From positions 62,001 to 126,000 of the forward strand of contig CAWDWB010000003.1 in the NCBI GenBank assembly GCA_963805925.1: DNA of 64,000 bases, in the 5' to 3' direction. The position numbers were made by a program, and so were the translations under genes. Positions within the stretch are counted from its first letter, which is position 1; each line of letters begins with the position of its first letter. Shown here one piece after another: positions 9,123-17,462 of the stretch. The notes beneath the pieces are model-generated. The model saw only the letters and a program-made list of their open reading frames with translations. It did not search any database and was not told the DNA's origin. The DNA comes from CAMPKL01 sp963805925. Its GTDB lineage: Bacteria > Acidobacteriota > Terriglobia > Bryobacterales > UBA6623.

Positions 9123-10529
9123 TTGGCCAAGGCAACCAAAAAAGCAGCAACGAGAAAAAAGGCCGTAAAGAAAACGGCAAAAAAAGCGGTGAAGAAAGCT
9201 TCCGCGAAGGGCGCCCCAAAAGTGTCCGCCGCAAAGCTAAATCTTTCCCGTGATGTTCAGAGGACCGTTCTCGAAAATGGCGTTCGCGTAATCAGCGAAA
9301 AGGTAAGCCGTGCGACCAATGCTGTTTTCAGCGTTTGGGTTGACGCCGGCTCGCGCTTCGAGGACCTCAATGAAAGCGGCGCGACTTACCTCATTCAGCG
9401 CGCCGCCATGCACGGCACCGAGAAGCGGTCGCAGAAGGTGCTCGCCAAGCACATCGACGCCATGGGCGGCGAAGTCAGTTTCGAAACCGGTCGCGACTAC
9501 GCCCACTACTTCGCAACCTGCAAGGGCAAGACTCTGGCCGAGGCCGCTGACATCGTTGCCGACATCGTGCTGCGACCGCGCCTCGACAAGGACGCGATCT
9601 CTGAAGAATCCGCTCTGCTGCTTGAGGAACTGCGCGAAGCCGAGGCCGACGCCGACCACGCTCTCGATGATATGTTCCTGCGCAGCCTGTGGAAAGGGCA
9701 CGGGCTCTGCCGTCCTCCCCACGGCCGACTCCTTACGGTTCGAGGCCAAACCCGGCTTGAGGATTTGCGCCCGAAAAAGCTGGTGCGCTTTCACCAGATG
9801 AGCCACCACCCAAAGGCCATCACGGTCGTCGCGACGGGCGGAATCGATCATGCCGAAGTGCTCGAAATCTGTGAAAAGCTGTTCGGCAGTCTAGAAGAAC
9901 CCAAGAAGAAAGCCTCCACCACAACGCCGCCGACGCATCGCTTCCTGGCATTACGCAATCGGCCGCAGTTTGAGTCGGCCCGCTTCATCCTGGGATTCCC
10001 TGTCTGCACGGCATCCGACAAGTTGCGCCATTCTGCCGCCATCATGAATGCGGTTCTGACCGGGGGCTCGGACGCCCGCCTTTCTAAGCTGGTCGAAAGC
10101 AAGAAAATCGCTGTCGACGACGTCGTCTCTTCGCTCGACCTGTACTCGGACGCCGGCTGCCTCTCGATCCGCGTCCGCGTTGAAAGGGAACACGCGGCTC
10201 AGTCCCTGGATACGATCGTCGCTGAGCTCCGACGGCTGCCCCGTGAACCGTTGGACGAGAAGGAACTTCGCAAGTACCGCGATTTCTGCAAAGCACAACT
10301 TGCGGCTCAACTCGACTCCCTGCCAAGTCGCGCGGCGAGCCTAGCGAACGCCGAGCGCTACTTTGGACGCGTAGTCGATCTAGAGGAAGAATTCGCCGGA
10401 CTGGATGCGGTCACTCCAGAGGGGCTGCAACTATTGGCCTCCAACTGGATCACGCCCTACCGTCTATCGCTGGCGGTACTGGGCAATCTCAAGGGCGTCA
10501 ATATTCGACCCAACGCCCTTCAGTGGTAG
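9123..10529 (+). CDS. M16-fold (pitrilysin-like) protein with lysine-rich tail and degenerate zinc site
   Basis: About 468 residues. Residues 1-33 are a histone-H1-like Lys/Ala tail ('KKAVKKTAKKAVKK'). From about 46 an M16 fold follows ('VLENGVRVISEKV...FSVWVDAGSRFED'), including 'LVRFHQMSHHPKAITVVATGGID' and 'LGFPVCTASDKLRHSAAIMNAVLTGGSDARL'. The catalytic HxxEH, expected in 'GIAHFLEH', reads T88-Y-L-I-Q92, so both His ligands and the catalytic Glu are absent. Processing-peptidase-like scaffolds lacking the motif exist, usually beside an active partner; none is here. Start is a TTG at 9123, directly after AGGAG; an in-frame stop at 9087 and no upstream ATG leave few options. Confidence 0.85.
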   Translation: MAKATKKAATRKKAVKKTAKKAVKKASAKGAPKVSAAKLNLSRDVQRTVLENGVRVISEKVSRATNAVFSVWVDAGSRFEDLNESGATYLIQRAAMHGTEKRSQKVLAKHIDAMGGEVSFETGRDYAHYFATCKGKTLAEAADIVADIVLRPRLDKDAISEESALLLEELREAEADADHALDDMFLRSLWKGHGLCRPPHGRLLTVRGQTRLEDLRPKKLVRFHQMSHHPKAITVVATGGIDHAEVLEICEKLFGSLEEPKKKASTTTPPTHRFLALRNRPQFESARFILGFPVCTASDKLRHSAAIMNAVLTGGSDARLSKLVESKKIAVDDVVSSLDLYSDAGCLSIRVRVEREHAAQSLDTIVAELRRLPREPLDEKELRKYRDFCKAQLAAQLDSLPSRAASLANAERYFGRVVDLEEEFAGLDAVTPEGLQLLASNWITPYRLSLAVLGNLKGVNIRPNALQW

Positions 10530-10532
10530 CTG

Positions 10533-12671
10533 CTAAGCGGACTTCGTCGTCTTCACGCCGATGTCCCGTCCGTCCATATGGGCGGGTGTCTTAAATCCGA
10601 ACAGCGAGAGGCACGTCGGCCCCATGTCTTCGATGCCGGGGTCGGTCGCTTCAAATGTTCGATTGGAGAACAATACGCCTGGAATAAGCGGCGGATCCAC
10701 GCAGTGGTCACCCGACCAGGCCTTGTCGTTGTCTTCGAATATCCGCGTTCCCACCTTGCCGACCGCCACGTCCCAGCCGCATCGGTAACCGACGTTGTAG
10801 CCGACAACGACGTCAGGCGCCGCTCGCATGTAGGGCCCCGAGTAGCAGACATTCTTGGGGTAGGCTTTGCTGATCGCCAAGGCTCCGTCCCGTTCAGAGT
10901 CCTTCAGGCCGCTCAGCTTGTCGGCAATCTCTTTCATCAGCGCCGGGGCGTCCTTCGGATCCACGATGCCCTCGGATTCTCGCCCCTTCACGTTCAGGTA
11001 AATGCCGGTTAGTCCGAAGCTGTAGGCCTTGGTGCGCGACCAGTCGATTCCCCTCAGATACGTCGCCTCACGAGCGCCAGGCTGGTCTTTCGCCGTCAAA
11101 TACCCTTCCTGCTCCAACCAGGTATTCAAATTGATGCCGCGGTGGAAGTTCTTGAAGCCGTGGTCGGACAATACGAACAAGATCGTATCGTCGTCGACGT
11201 ATTTCATCGTCCGTCCGACGATATCGTCCATGCGCTTGTAGAGTTTCTCGATTGAGTCGGCGTACTTCACCAGGCCGTTGCCATTCGCCTTGTGGGCCGG
11301 GTGGTCCTTGTCCAAGAAACGGAAGAACATGTGCTGAACGCGATCCGAGGTATCGAAGACGCATGTCACGACGCCCTTCTTCGACTTATCCAAGGTCGAG
11401 AAGAACATCCTCTCTCGCTCGTCGCAAATCGAGTACGCCTGCTCTAAGAAGGTGTCCTCATCGATCACGCGTTCATTCAGCGCCCAAGTGTCTTCCGCCA
11501 ACCCCAGCGTCGAGAAGTCGCCCAACAGCTTCGCCAAGTAGGTCGCATAGTAGGTGGGATGCGAAATCGGCAGCGCCGGAGTCTCCGGATCGATGCAGAT
11601 CGGCGTCATGTACAGCGAGACTTCCGGCGTTGTCTCCATGATCCGAAACTGAGCAATGCCTGTGACGCTGACGCCCAAGCCGGCTTTGAACTTGAGCCGT
11701 ACCCAATCCGTGGTCTTAGCCGGTTCGAGTTCCAAAGTCTCATCGGGCAATTTCAGTTTGGCGTGACCCGGCCGACCGTTCGGCGTCAGCACGAAGGGAA
11801 TCTTCAGCGCCGCGCCATCTTCCTTCATCGAGTTGCCGGGGCCCATGATCTCGCCGCTGTAGGAATCGCCGTTCTTCGCCAGGCGATAACGGTAGCCTGC
11901 CTCGAACTCGACTTCTCCGCCCTTCGTTGTGAATTCTTGGAAACTGCCCTGCGTACCCAGCAGGTCAGGCGTACACATCGCGCTGAGCAGCTTGCCTTCG
12001 AACTTCTCTGGGGGGAACGTAATCGGAACGCGCAAAATCGTGGTAGCGACGTGTCCCTCGCCCAGAATGCTCCAGAAGGTCTTCGATTTTCTCCTTAACT
12101 CGACAATCGGCTTGCCGAGCGGGAAACGCCACTTGCCCAGCTTGATCGACTTCTTCGGAGCCTCGACGCGGCTCGACGCCAATTCCGGAATGTAGTTCTT
12201 GAAACTCCTGTTCAAGAAGTCGAACATGTTGTGCTTGCCGGGATTCGAGCCCGTAGCGAACGTCGACCAGGCGACCGGCGAAAGCGGCGGGAAGGTCGTC
12301 CGCAGCTTAGAATACTGGCCTTGATCCTTCAGCTTGGCCAGATGAGGCATCTTGCCCTCAGCCATGTACCTTTCGGTCAAAGTGGGCTCCAACCCGTCAA
12401 GACCCAGGAAGATCACCTTCTTGACCTTGGCCTTCTTATATCCCTGCGATCCCCGCAGAGTGCGCCACAGCACGCGGAAAGGCCAAATCAACAGAGAGGC
12501 CAAACCCACGATGAAGGCCATCGCCAGGCTCATGAAGGAACCGACGAACGCGAATCCCGCCCCGGGGCCGACGTAGGCTGCTGCCGGAACGGCGACAGCC
12601 AATCCGATCGCGCCAAGAAAAAGCGCTCCACGCGCCAACCTAAGCGGCTCAATCCATGACTTGGCTCTCAT
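10533..12671 (-). CDS. Membrane-anchored type I phosphodiesterase/nucleotide pyrophosphatase-like protein
   Basis: About 712 residues from ATG 12671 (an upstream start at 12791 would run into the divergent small gene). Two hydrophobic segments near 14-34 and 41-65 anchor it. An alkaline-phosphatase-superfamily domain begins 'VIFLGLDGLEP' at about 86, with the nucleophile region 'PPLSPVAWSTFATGSNPGKHN' and metal ligands 'VFDTSDRVQHMFFR', 'LFVLSDHGFKNFHRG' and 'WSGDH'. The 'GLDGLEPTL...PPLSPVAWST' pattern is found in the AP-family hydrolase group widespread in Acidobacteria and Planctomycetes. It probably hydrolyses phosphodiesters outside the membrane; the substrate is unknown. Its 3' end is 3 bases from the convergent M16-like gene. 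Confidence 0.85.
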   Translation of the reverse strand: MRAKSWIEPLRLARGALFLGAIGLAVAVPAAAYVGPGAGFAFVGSFMSLAMAFIVGLASLLIWPFRVLWRTLRGSQGYKKAKVKKVIFLGLDGLEPTLTERYMAEGKMPHLAKLKDQGQYSKLRTTFPPLSPVAWSTFATGSNPGKHNMFDFLNRSFKNYIPELASSRVEAPKKSIKLGKWRFPLGKPIVELRRKSKTFWSILGEGHVATTILRVPITFPPEKFEGKLLSAMCTPDLLGTQGSFQEFTTKGGEVEFEAGYRYRLAKNGDSYSGEIMGPGNSMKEDGAALKIPFVLTPNGRPGHAKLKLPDETLELEPAKTTDWVRLKFKAGLGVSVTGIAQFRIMETTPEVSLYMTPICIDPETPALPISHPTYYATYLAKLLGDFSTLGLAEDTWALNERVIDEDTFLEQAYSICDERERMFFSTLDKSKKGVVTCVFDTSDRVQHMFFRFLDKDHPAHKANGNGLVKYADSIEKLYKRMDDIVGRTMKYVDDDTILFVLSDHGFKNFHRGINLNTWLEQEGYLTAKDQPGAREATYLRGIDWSRTKAYSFGLTGIYLNVKGRESEGIVDPKDAPALMKEIADKLSGLKDSERDGALAISKAYPKNVCYSGPYMRAAPDVVVGYNVGYRCGWDVAVGKVGTRIFEDNDKAWSGDHCVDPPLIPGVLFSNRTFEATDPGIEDMGPTCLSLFGFKTPAHMDGRDIGVKTTKSA

Positions 12672-12772
12672 CAATCGCCTATTGTATAGGTCGCCGCCGG
12701 ACGCGGCGCTGAGATCTTGAATCAATCTACGGAAGCGCACGACTGAATGCTCTCCTGGAGGCCCCGCACGCG

Positions 12773-12970
12773 ATGGACTTACCCCGCCCATTTTTCAAAT
12801 TCCACGACCGCGTCATCAACGTACAGGCGATCTCGGACATCCATATCCAATCGCCCACGAAGCTGACCGTTCGAATGCTCGGACCCGACGCCACCTTCGT
12901 CGTCGAAGGCCAAGAAGCGGTCACCTTGTTGAATATGTTGCGCGAACTCTGGGTAGATTCCCACCTTTGA
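12773..12970 (+). CDS. Small conserved-looking protein of unknown function
   Basis: A 65-residue protein beginning MDLPRPFFKFHDRVINVQ, with alternating beta-like segments ('AISDIHIQSPTKLTVRML', 'ATFVVEGQEAVTLLNML') that suggest a small single-domain beta-rich fold. No cysteines, signal peptide or membrane helix. A GGAGG lies about 13 bases before the ATG, a little far. It sits between the divergent phosphodiesterase gene and the peroxiredoxin gene. I do not recognise the family; coding character rests on codon pattern and intact frame. Confidence 0.6.
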   Translation: MDLPRPFFKFHDRVINVQAISDIHIQSPTKLTVRMLGPDATFVVEGQEAVTLLNMLRELWVDSHL

Positions 12971-13083
12971 CGCAGCCCCCGCTTGGTAGCGAATCGAACC
13001 CAAGCCCATTGCTTTGGCGCCCCAGGTTGCCTAGAATCTCAGGTGTCCCGCCTCCTGCGGCGACAGCACATGGAGGTCTATAT

Positions 13084-13605
13084 ATGTTCAAGTTATCCGC
13101 GCTATTTGTCGCCTTGGCCCTCGCCGTCGGCGTCCCCGCCATGGCCGAGACCCATCTAAAGGTCGGCGACAAGGCCCCCAATTTCACCTTGCCCTCGACT
13201 CACGGTGATTCCGTTGAACTCGCCAGCTTCCTCGGCAAAGAGAACGTCGTTCTCGCTTTCTACCCGGCTGCCTTCACCGGCGGCTGCACCAAGGAAATGC
13301 AGGCCTACCAGTTCAACATCGATAAGTTCAGCGGCGCGAAGACCACCGTCTTCGGCATCAGCACCGACAATACACCTTCGCAGCGCAAGTTCTCCGAAAC
13401 ACTCGACGTCCAGTTCGCCATGCTCAGCGACTTCCGCGACCGCAGCGTCTCGAAATTGTATGGCGTCCTCAACGAAGAACGCGGCGTGGACAACAGGACC
13501 ACGTTCGTGATCGATACCAAGGGCGTCATCCAGCACGTCGAAGAAGGCCCGTCGGCCGTCGACGTCATGAGCGCTGCCGATGCTTGCAGCCGTCTCTCTC
13601 ACTAA
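13084..13605 (+). CDS. Secreted peroxiredoxin (AhpC/TSA, BCP/PrxQ-like)
   Basis: A 173-residue protein with a signal peptide (MFKLSALFVALALAVGVPAMA). The thioredoxin-fold peroxiredoxin starts 'LKVGDKAPNFTLPSTHGD', and the active site 'PAAFTGGCTKEM' fits PxxxTxxC with peroxidatic Cys68. A second cysteine near the C-terminus (about 168, 'DACSRL') could resolve the sulfenate. Start ATG 13084 follows a good GGAGG (acatGGAGGtctatat); the frame is open further upstream but that adds an implausible N-terminus. Role: periplasmic peroxide reduction. A strong terminator follows. Confidence 0.92.
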   Translation: MFKLSALFVALALAVGVPAMAETHLKVGDKAPNFTLPSTHGDSVELASFLGKENVVLAFYPAAFTGGCTKEMQAYQFNIDKFSGAKTTVFGISTDNTPSQRKFSETLDVQFAMLSDFRDRSVSKLYGVLNEERGVDNRTTFVIDTKGVIQHVEEGPSAVDVMSAADACSRLSH

Positions 13606-13634
13606 GAAGACGCCCTGAGCGACAATCAAAACAA

Positions 13635-13669
13635 AGGGGCGGCCCCGTTTGGCCGCCCCTTTTTCTTTT
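13635..13669 (+). terminator. Rho-independent terminator after the peroxiredoxin gene
   Basis: Perfect 10-bp stem AGGGGCGGCC / GGCCGCCCCT with a six-base loop (CCGTTT), followed by TTTTTCTTTT. It lies 30 bases past the stop and separates this gene from the convergent phosphatase-like gene. Confidence 0.93.
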
Positions 13670-13683
13670 ATCCTTTCGAGCGT

Positions 13684-14535
13684 CTAGCGAATCTTGCCCT
13701 CGACAAACGGGACCTCGAAGACCTTCTCGTGCATGATCGGACCATGTCCGAAGTAGCCGTCCTCGCCGAACAGTTCGCCGTGGTCTGCCGTGATCGTGAT
13801 GTAAGTATTCTCGGGGACGACGTCAAATAGCTCCTCGATGACCTCATCCAGGTACTGCACGGCCTTCACCTGCCGATCCCGCAACTCGTCGAGCTTTTGC
13901 TGGTCAAAGAACTTTTCCGCCTGCCCGGAAATCTTGCCGCCGACAACTTCATCGTCAAGATGTTTAAAAACTCCGTGTACGCCAGACACCCGCGGCCATT
14001 GGTCGCGCGGCTCGTCCGGTAGCGCATACGGGTAGTGAGTCTCCCCCACATTTAGGATGTAGAACGACGGCCGGTCCTCCGGGAACTTTAACTCGCGAAC
14101 CATCGCCCGCATATCGTTGTGGGAATCCATCAGCCGAAACGTGTCGAAGTTCTGGTTGATGATCGTACGCGGATTCAGAACGGGCAGCGAGACCATCGCG
14201 TGAGTCCGGTAGTGCAGCTTTTCCTGCAGATAAGCGGGCAAAAACAAGCGGGGCACAAAGGATTTGAACTCGACGTTTTCCTGGCCCAGCCGCTCGTTGT
14301 ACTTCAAGAAGTCGTTCTTGTAGTACTCGGACGCGAAAACATTCTGCGGACTGTGGTGCGGCAACAACCCCATCAGCAAGTTGTAGTGAGACGGCGCGGT
14401 CCACGAGGCGTAGGACCACCGTTTCTCCACGCCCCCAAGCTTCATCATCGTCTTCGGCGCCGCTTCGATGAATGAATCATACCGGCAAGAATCAAAGATG
14501 ACGAGGATGTAGTTATTGCCCTTGAATTCGCTCAT
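13684..14535 (-). CDS. Sulfatase-fold protein with Thr in place of the formylglycine Cys
   Basis: A 283-residue soluble protein of the alkaline phosphatase superfamily. The N-terminal metal site is 'VIFDSCRYDSF' and the C-terminal one 'ITITADHGELFGEDGYFGHG', typical of sulfatases and phosphoglycerol-transferase-like enzymes. At the nucleophile position, where sulfatases have C-x-P-S-R, it reads W-T46-A-P-S-H, so the nucleophile would be Thr and the enzyme is more likely a phospho- or phosphonate esterase. At 283 residues it is short (sulfatases are usually 450-550) and the end 'VPFVEGKIR' is abrupt, though no stop-causing frameshift is obvious. Substrate unknown. Confidence 0.82.
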   Translation of the reverse strand: MSEFKGNNYILVIFDSCRYDSFIEAAPKTMMKLGGVEKRWSYASWTAPSHYNLLMGLLPHHSPQNVFASEYYKNDFLKYNERLGQENVEFKSFVPRLFLPAYLQEKLHYRTHAMVSLPVLNPRTIINQNFDTFRLMDSHNDMRAMVRELKFPEDRPSFYILNVGETHYPYALPDEPRDQWPRVSGVHGVFKHLDDEVVGGKISGQAEKFFDQQKLDELRDRQVKAVQYLDEVIEELFDVVPENTYITITADHGELFGEDGYFGHGPIMHEKVFEVPFVEGKIR

Positions 14536-14676
14536 TGTCTGACGAGGGTATCACAGGATTTTGCTGCAAAACCCAGAACCAGGAGCCCGCGGAAAACCTT
14601 ACGCGCTAGACCTGTCCCAAGATCGCCAATGCCCAAGACGACAAACGACTTAGGGTGATGAGCTAGTCTTGTAAGG

Positions 14677-16788
14677 ATGGCGGCTTCACCCCAACCCGAA
14701 AGGCTCGAGGAGAACGTCGAGGCCATCTCGCTCGACGAACCGAGCCTTTACGTCAACCGCGAACTCAGCCTGCTGGAGTTCCAAAAGCGCGTCCTAGAGG
14801 AAGCTCAGGACCCCCGTCTCCCCCTGCTGGAAAGGCTCAAATTCCTCGCCATCGTCAGCTCTAATCTCAATGAATTCTTCATGGTGCGCGTCGCCGGCCT
14901 GCTCGACCAGGTCGCCGCCGGCGTCTGGGAACCATCGAGCGGCGATCTTTCTCCCGCCGAGCAACTACGTGCCATCCGTATCGAAATTGAAAGCTTGTTG
15001 GAGGAATCCCGCACCTGTCTGCGAGACGACGTAGCCCCCGGGCTCGCTGAAGCGGGCGTTCGCATCCTGCCCTACGGGTCCTTAACCAAGACTCAACGGG
15101 ATGCAGCCGATGCCTACTTCGCCGAGCACGTCTTTCCGGTCCTCACCCCTCTGGCGTTCGACCCCTCGCGGCCGTTCCCGCACATTTCCAATCTCAGCCT
15201 CAACCTGGCCGTCGTCATCCGCCACCCCGACCAATCGGAGCGATTCGCCCGGGTTAAAGTGCCCGATACCTTACCGCAGTTCGTGCGCGTGGCCCCCAAG
15301 ACTTCAAAAAAGACCTCTTACATCTGGCTTGAGGAGTTGATCATCGCGAACCTGGAACTTCTGTTCCCCGGTACTCGCATCATTGAAGCCCATCCTTTCC
15401 ACGTCACCCGGGATGCCGACATCGCCATTCAAGAACTGGAAGCCGACGACCTTCTTGAAGTCATCGCCGAGGGCGTCCGCCAGCGCCGCTTCGGCAGCGT
15501 CGTGAGACTCACCGTGCATGACGACATGCCCGAGAAGATTCTCACGATCCTCAAGAACAACTTGGAGATCCACGCCAATGGCGTTTACCGCCTCAACGGC
15601 CCCTTGGCCTTGAATCGTCTCATGTCCCTATACGGAATCGATCGCCCGGATCTCAAAGATCCGCCGATGCTTCCGAAGTTTCCGGCCGCCTTCGACGGCT
15701 CGGATCACAACGAGAACCTCTTCGCTATCGTCGCCCGGGAGGAGATTCTCCTTCATCACCCCTACGACTCTTTCCAGCCCTTGATCGACTTCCTGCGCCA
15801 AGCGGCTCGCGATCCGCAAGTGCTGGCCATCAAGATGACGCTCTACCGCGTCGGCAAGAACTCGCCCGTGGTCGAAGCCCTGCTTGAGGCCATGCAGAAC
15901 GGCAAGCAAGTCGCCGTACTCGTCGAGTTGAAGGCTCGCTTCGACGAAGAAAGCAACATCAGTTGGGCACGAGCGCTGGAAGAAGAGGGCGTCCACGTCG
16001 TCTACGGCCTCGTGGGACTCAAGATTCACTCCAAAGTCGCGCTCGTCGTGCGCCAGGAAGGAGAGCAGGTACGCCGCTATGTGCATCTCTCCACCGGCAA
16101 CTACAACGCCGTCACCGCGAATCTCTATACCGACCTCGGCTTCCTCACCTGCGATCCGGAATTGGCCGCCGACGTCACGCAGCTTTTCAACTACCTCACC
16201 GGCTACGCCGCCGAACATCACTACCGCAAACTGCTGGTCGCCCCTGTGGGGCTGCGCGAGCGTTTGGAGCAGATGATCGAACGCGAGATATCCATTCAAG
16301 AAAGCGGCGGCCAGGGCCATTTGATCTTCAAGACCAACGGTCTCGCCGACAAGGCCATGATGCAGTTGCTCTACCGCGCTTCCCAAGCCGGCGTGAAGTG
16401 CGACCTGCTCGTCCGCGGGGTCTGCTGTTTGCGGCCCGGGGTTCCCGGCGTCAGCGAAAACATCCGCGTCATTTCTGTCGTCGGGCGATTTCTTGAGCAC
16501 AGCCGCGCCTACTATTTCCGCAACGGCGGCAAAGAGGAACTCTACATCGGTAGCGCCGACCTCATGCGCCGCAACCTCACCTATCGCGTGGAAACGGTGT
16601 TCCCCATCTTGCGGCCCGATCTGATCCGCTACGTGCGGGATGAAGTACTCAACACCGCGCTTGCTGACAATCAAAAAGCCCGCATGATGCAACCTCACGG
16701 CGGCTACGCCCGAGTGATCCCCCTGCCGGGCGAGCCTGAGATCGACAGCCAGGCACTGATGGCGCAACGGACGCGAAGCGCCGACTAG
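14677..16788 (+). CDS. ppk1: Polyphosphate kinase 1
   Basis: A 703-residue Ppk1 with the full domain order: N-terminal helical domain ('YVNRELSLLEFQKRVLEEA...SNLNEFFMVRVAGL'), head domain, then two phospholipase-D-like catalytic domains. The autophosphorylated His lies in 'GLKIHSKVALVV' and a conserved motif is 'YVHLSTGNYN'. The second PLD domain has 'IISVVGRFLEHSRAYYF' and 'IGSADLMRRNL'. It makes polyphosphate reversibly from ATP. No ppx is adjacent. Start ATG 14677 follows 'TTGTAAGG'. Confidence 0.97.
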   Translation: MAASPQPERLEENVEAISLDEPSLYVNRELSLLEFQKRVLEEAQDPRLPLLERLKFLAIVSSNLNEFFMVRVAGLLDQVAAGVWEPSSGDLSPAEQLRAIRIEIESLLEESRTCLRDDVAPGLAEAGVRILPYGSLTKTQRDAADAYFAEHVFPVLTPLAFDPSRPFPHISNLSLNLAVVIRHPDQSERFARVKVPDTLPQFVRVAPKTSKKTSYIWLEELIIANLELLFPGTRIIEAHPFHVTRDADIAIQELEADDLLEVIAEGVRQRRFGSVVRLTVHDDMPEKILTILKNNLEIHANGVYRLNGPLALNRLMSLYGIDRPDLKDPPMLPKFPAAFDGSDHNENLFAIVAREEILLHHPYDSFQPLIDFLRQAARDPQVLAIKMTLYRVGKNSPVVEALLEAMQNGKQVAVLVELKARFDEESNISWARALEEEGVHVVYGLVGLKIHSKVALVVRQEGEQVRRYVHLSTGNYNAVTANLYTDLGFLTCDPELAADVTQLFNYLTGYAAEHHYRKLLVAPVGLRERLEQMIEREISIQESGGQGHLIFKTNGLADKAMMQLLYRASQAGVKCDLLVRGVCCLRPGVPGVSENIRVISVVGRFLEHSRAYYFRNGGKEELYIGSADLMRRNLTYRVETVFPILRPDLIRYVRDEVLNTALADNQKARMMQPHGGYARVIPLPGEPEIDSQALMAQRTRSAD

Positions 16789-16892
16789 CGATTGTCCTAG
16801 TGGAGCCCCGTCCACTTTCCATCGCGGCCTAGGGCAAAGATCCTACGACTCGATGTTCAGCGGTCATGATAGCTTCGGCAGAGAGTCTCTCT

Positions 16893-17450
16893 ATGGCCGA
16901 ATTAGTTAGCTGTCCCCATTGCGGCCGCGTCAACCGTCTGCCTGACGTTAAGGGCGGGCGGAAAGGCTTCTTTCGCTGCGGTTCCTGCTCGACGACGGTC
17001 AAAAGAACGGCGGCGCCCGCGGCGGCTCCCGGCGGCAAAGTCCTCGACGCGGAGTTCACTCAGTACGAACTATCCATGCCGCTCGTGGGCGTTTGCTGGC
17101 TCGCGGCTGTCCTTCTGCTGTTAGGCTTTTCCTCGCTCTTCGGCTCGTTTTACAGCTTCCTGCGAGTTGCGCCTTTCCTCGCTGCCGCCTACGCGACTTT
17201 CCTCGCATACCAAGCCAAGCGGCAAGCCTGGATCTGGCTTATGGGCGGGCTCACCTTCTTCTACAATCCGATGGTCGTCTCGCTGCTCGATCGCGTCTCC
17301 TGGGTCATGATCGACGTCGCGGCGATTCCCATCTTGTTGGTCGCGCCCTTCTACTGCCCGGTCGAAGATCGCAAGCAGGCCAACCGCAAGCGGATGAAGG
17401 CCAACATCTCGGAGTTCTCTGACTCCGAGTTCTCTCAAGCTACGAAGTAG
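16893..17450 (+). CDS. Zinc-ribbon membrane protein of unknown function
   Basis: About 185 residues. An N-terminal zinc ribbon (CPHCGRVNRLPDVKGGRKG..CGSC, two CxxC pairs) is followed by a short linker and three or four membrane helices ('LVGVCWLAAVLLLLGFSSLF', 'VAPFLAAAYATFLAY', 'MIDVAAIPILLVAPF'). The C-terminal part, 'FFYNPMVVSLLDRVSWVMIDVAAI', resembles small DUF6804-type membrane proteins; this is from memory and needs a profile search. Start taken at ATG 16893 just before the ribbon; ATG 16866 would add nine residues. It ends 13 bases from the convergent ilvD gene. Confidence 0.72.
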   Translation: MAELVSCPHCGRVNRLPDVKGGRKGFFRCGSCSTTVKRTAAPAAAPGGKVLDAEFTQYELSMPLVGVCWLAAVLLLLGFSSLFGSFYSFLRVAPFLAAAYATFLAYQAKRQAWIWLMGGLTFFYNPMVVSLLDRVSWVMIDVAAIPILLVAPFYCPVEDRKQANRKRMKANISEFSDSEFSQATK

Positions 17451-17462
17451 CCGCCGCCAGCC

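Noticed and set aside
14532..14726. Minus-strand reading with Rossmann-like 'FVVLGIGDLGTGLARKVF'
   Set aside because: Short, starts inside ppk1 and overlaps the phosphatase-like gene; at most a remnant, and chance similarity is likely.
15628..16815. 395-codon minus-strand frame across ppk1
   Set aside because: Antisense shadow; ppk1 on the plus strand is complete and well conserved.
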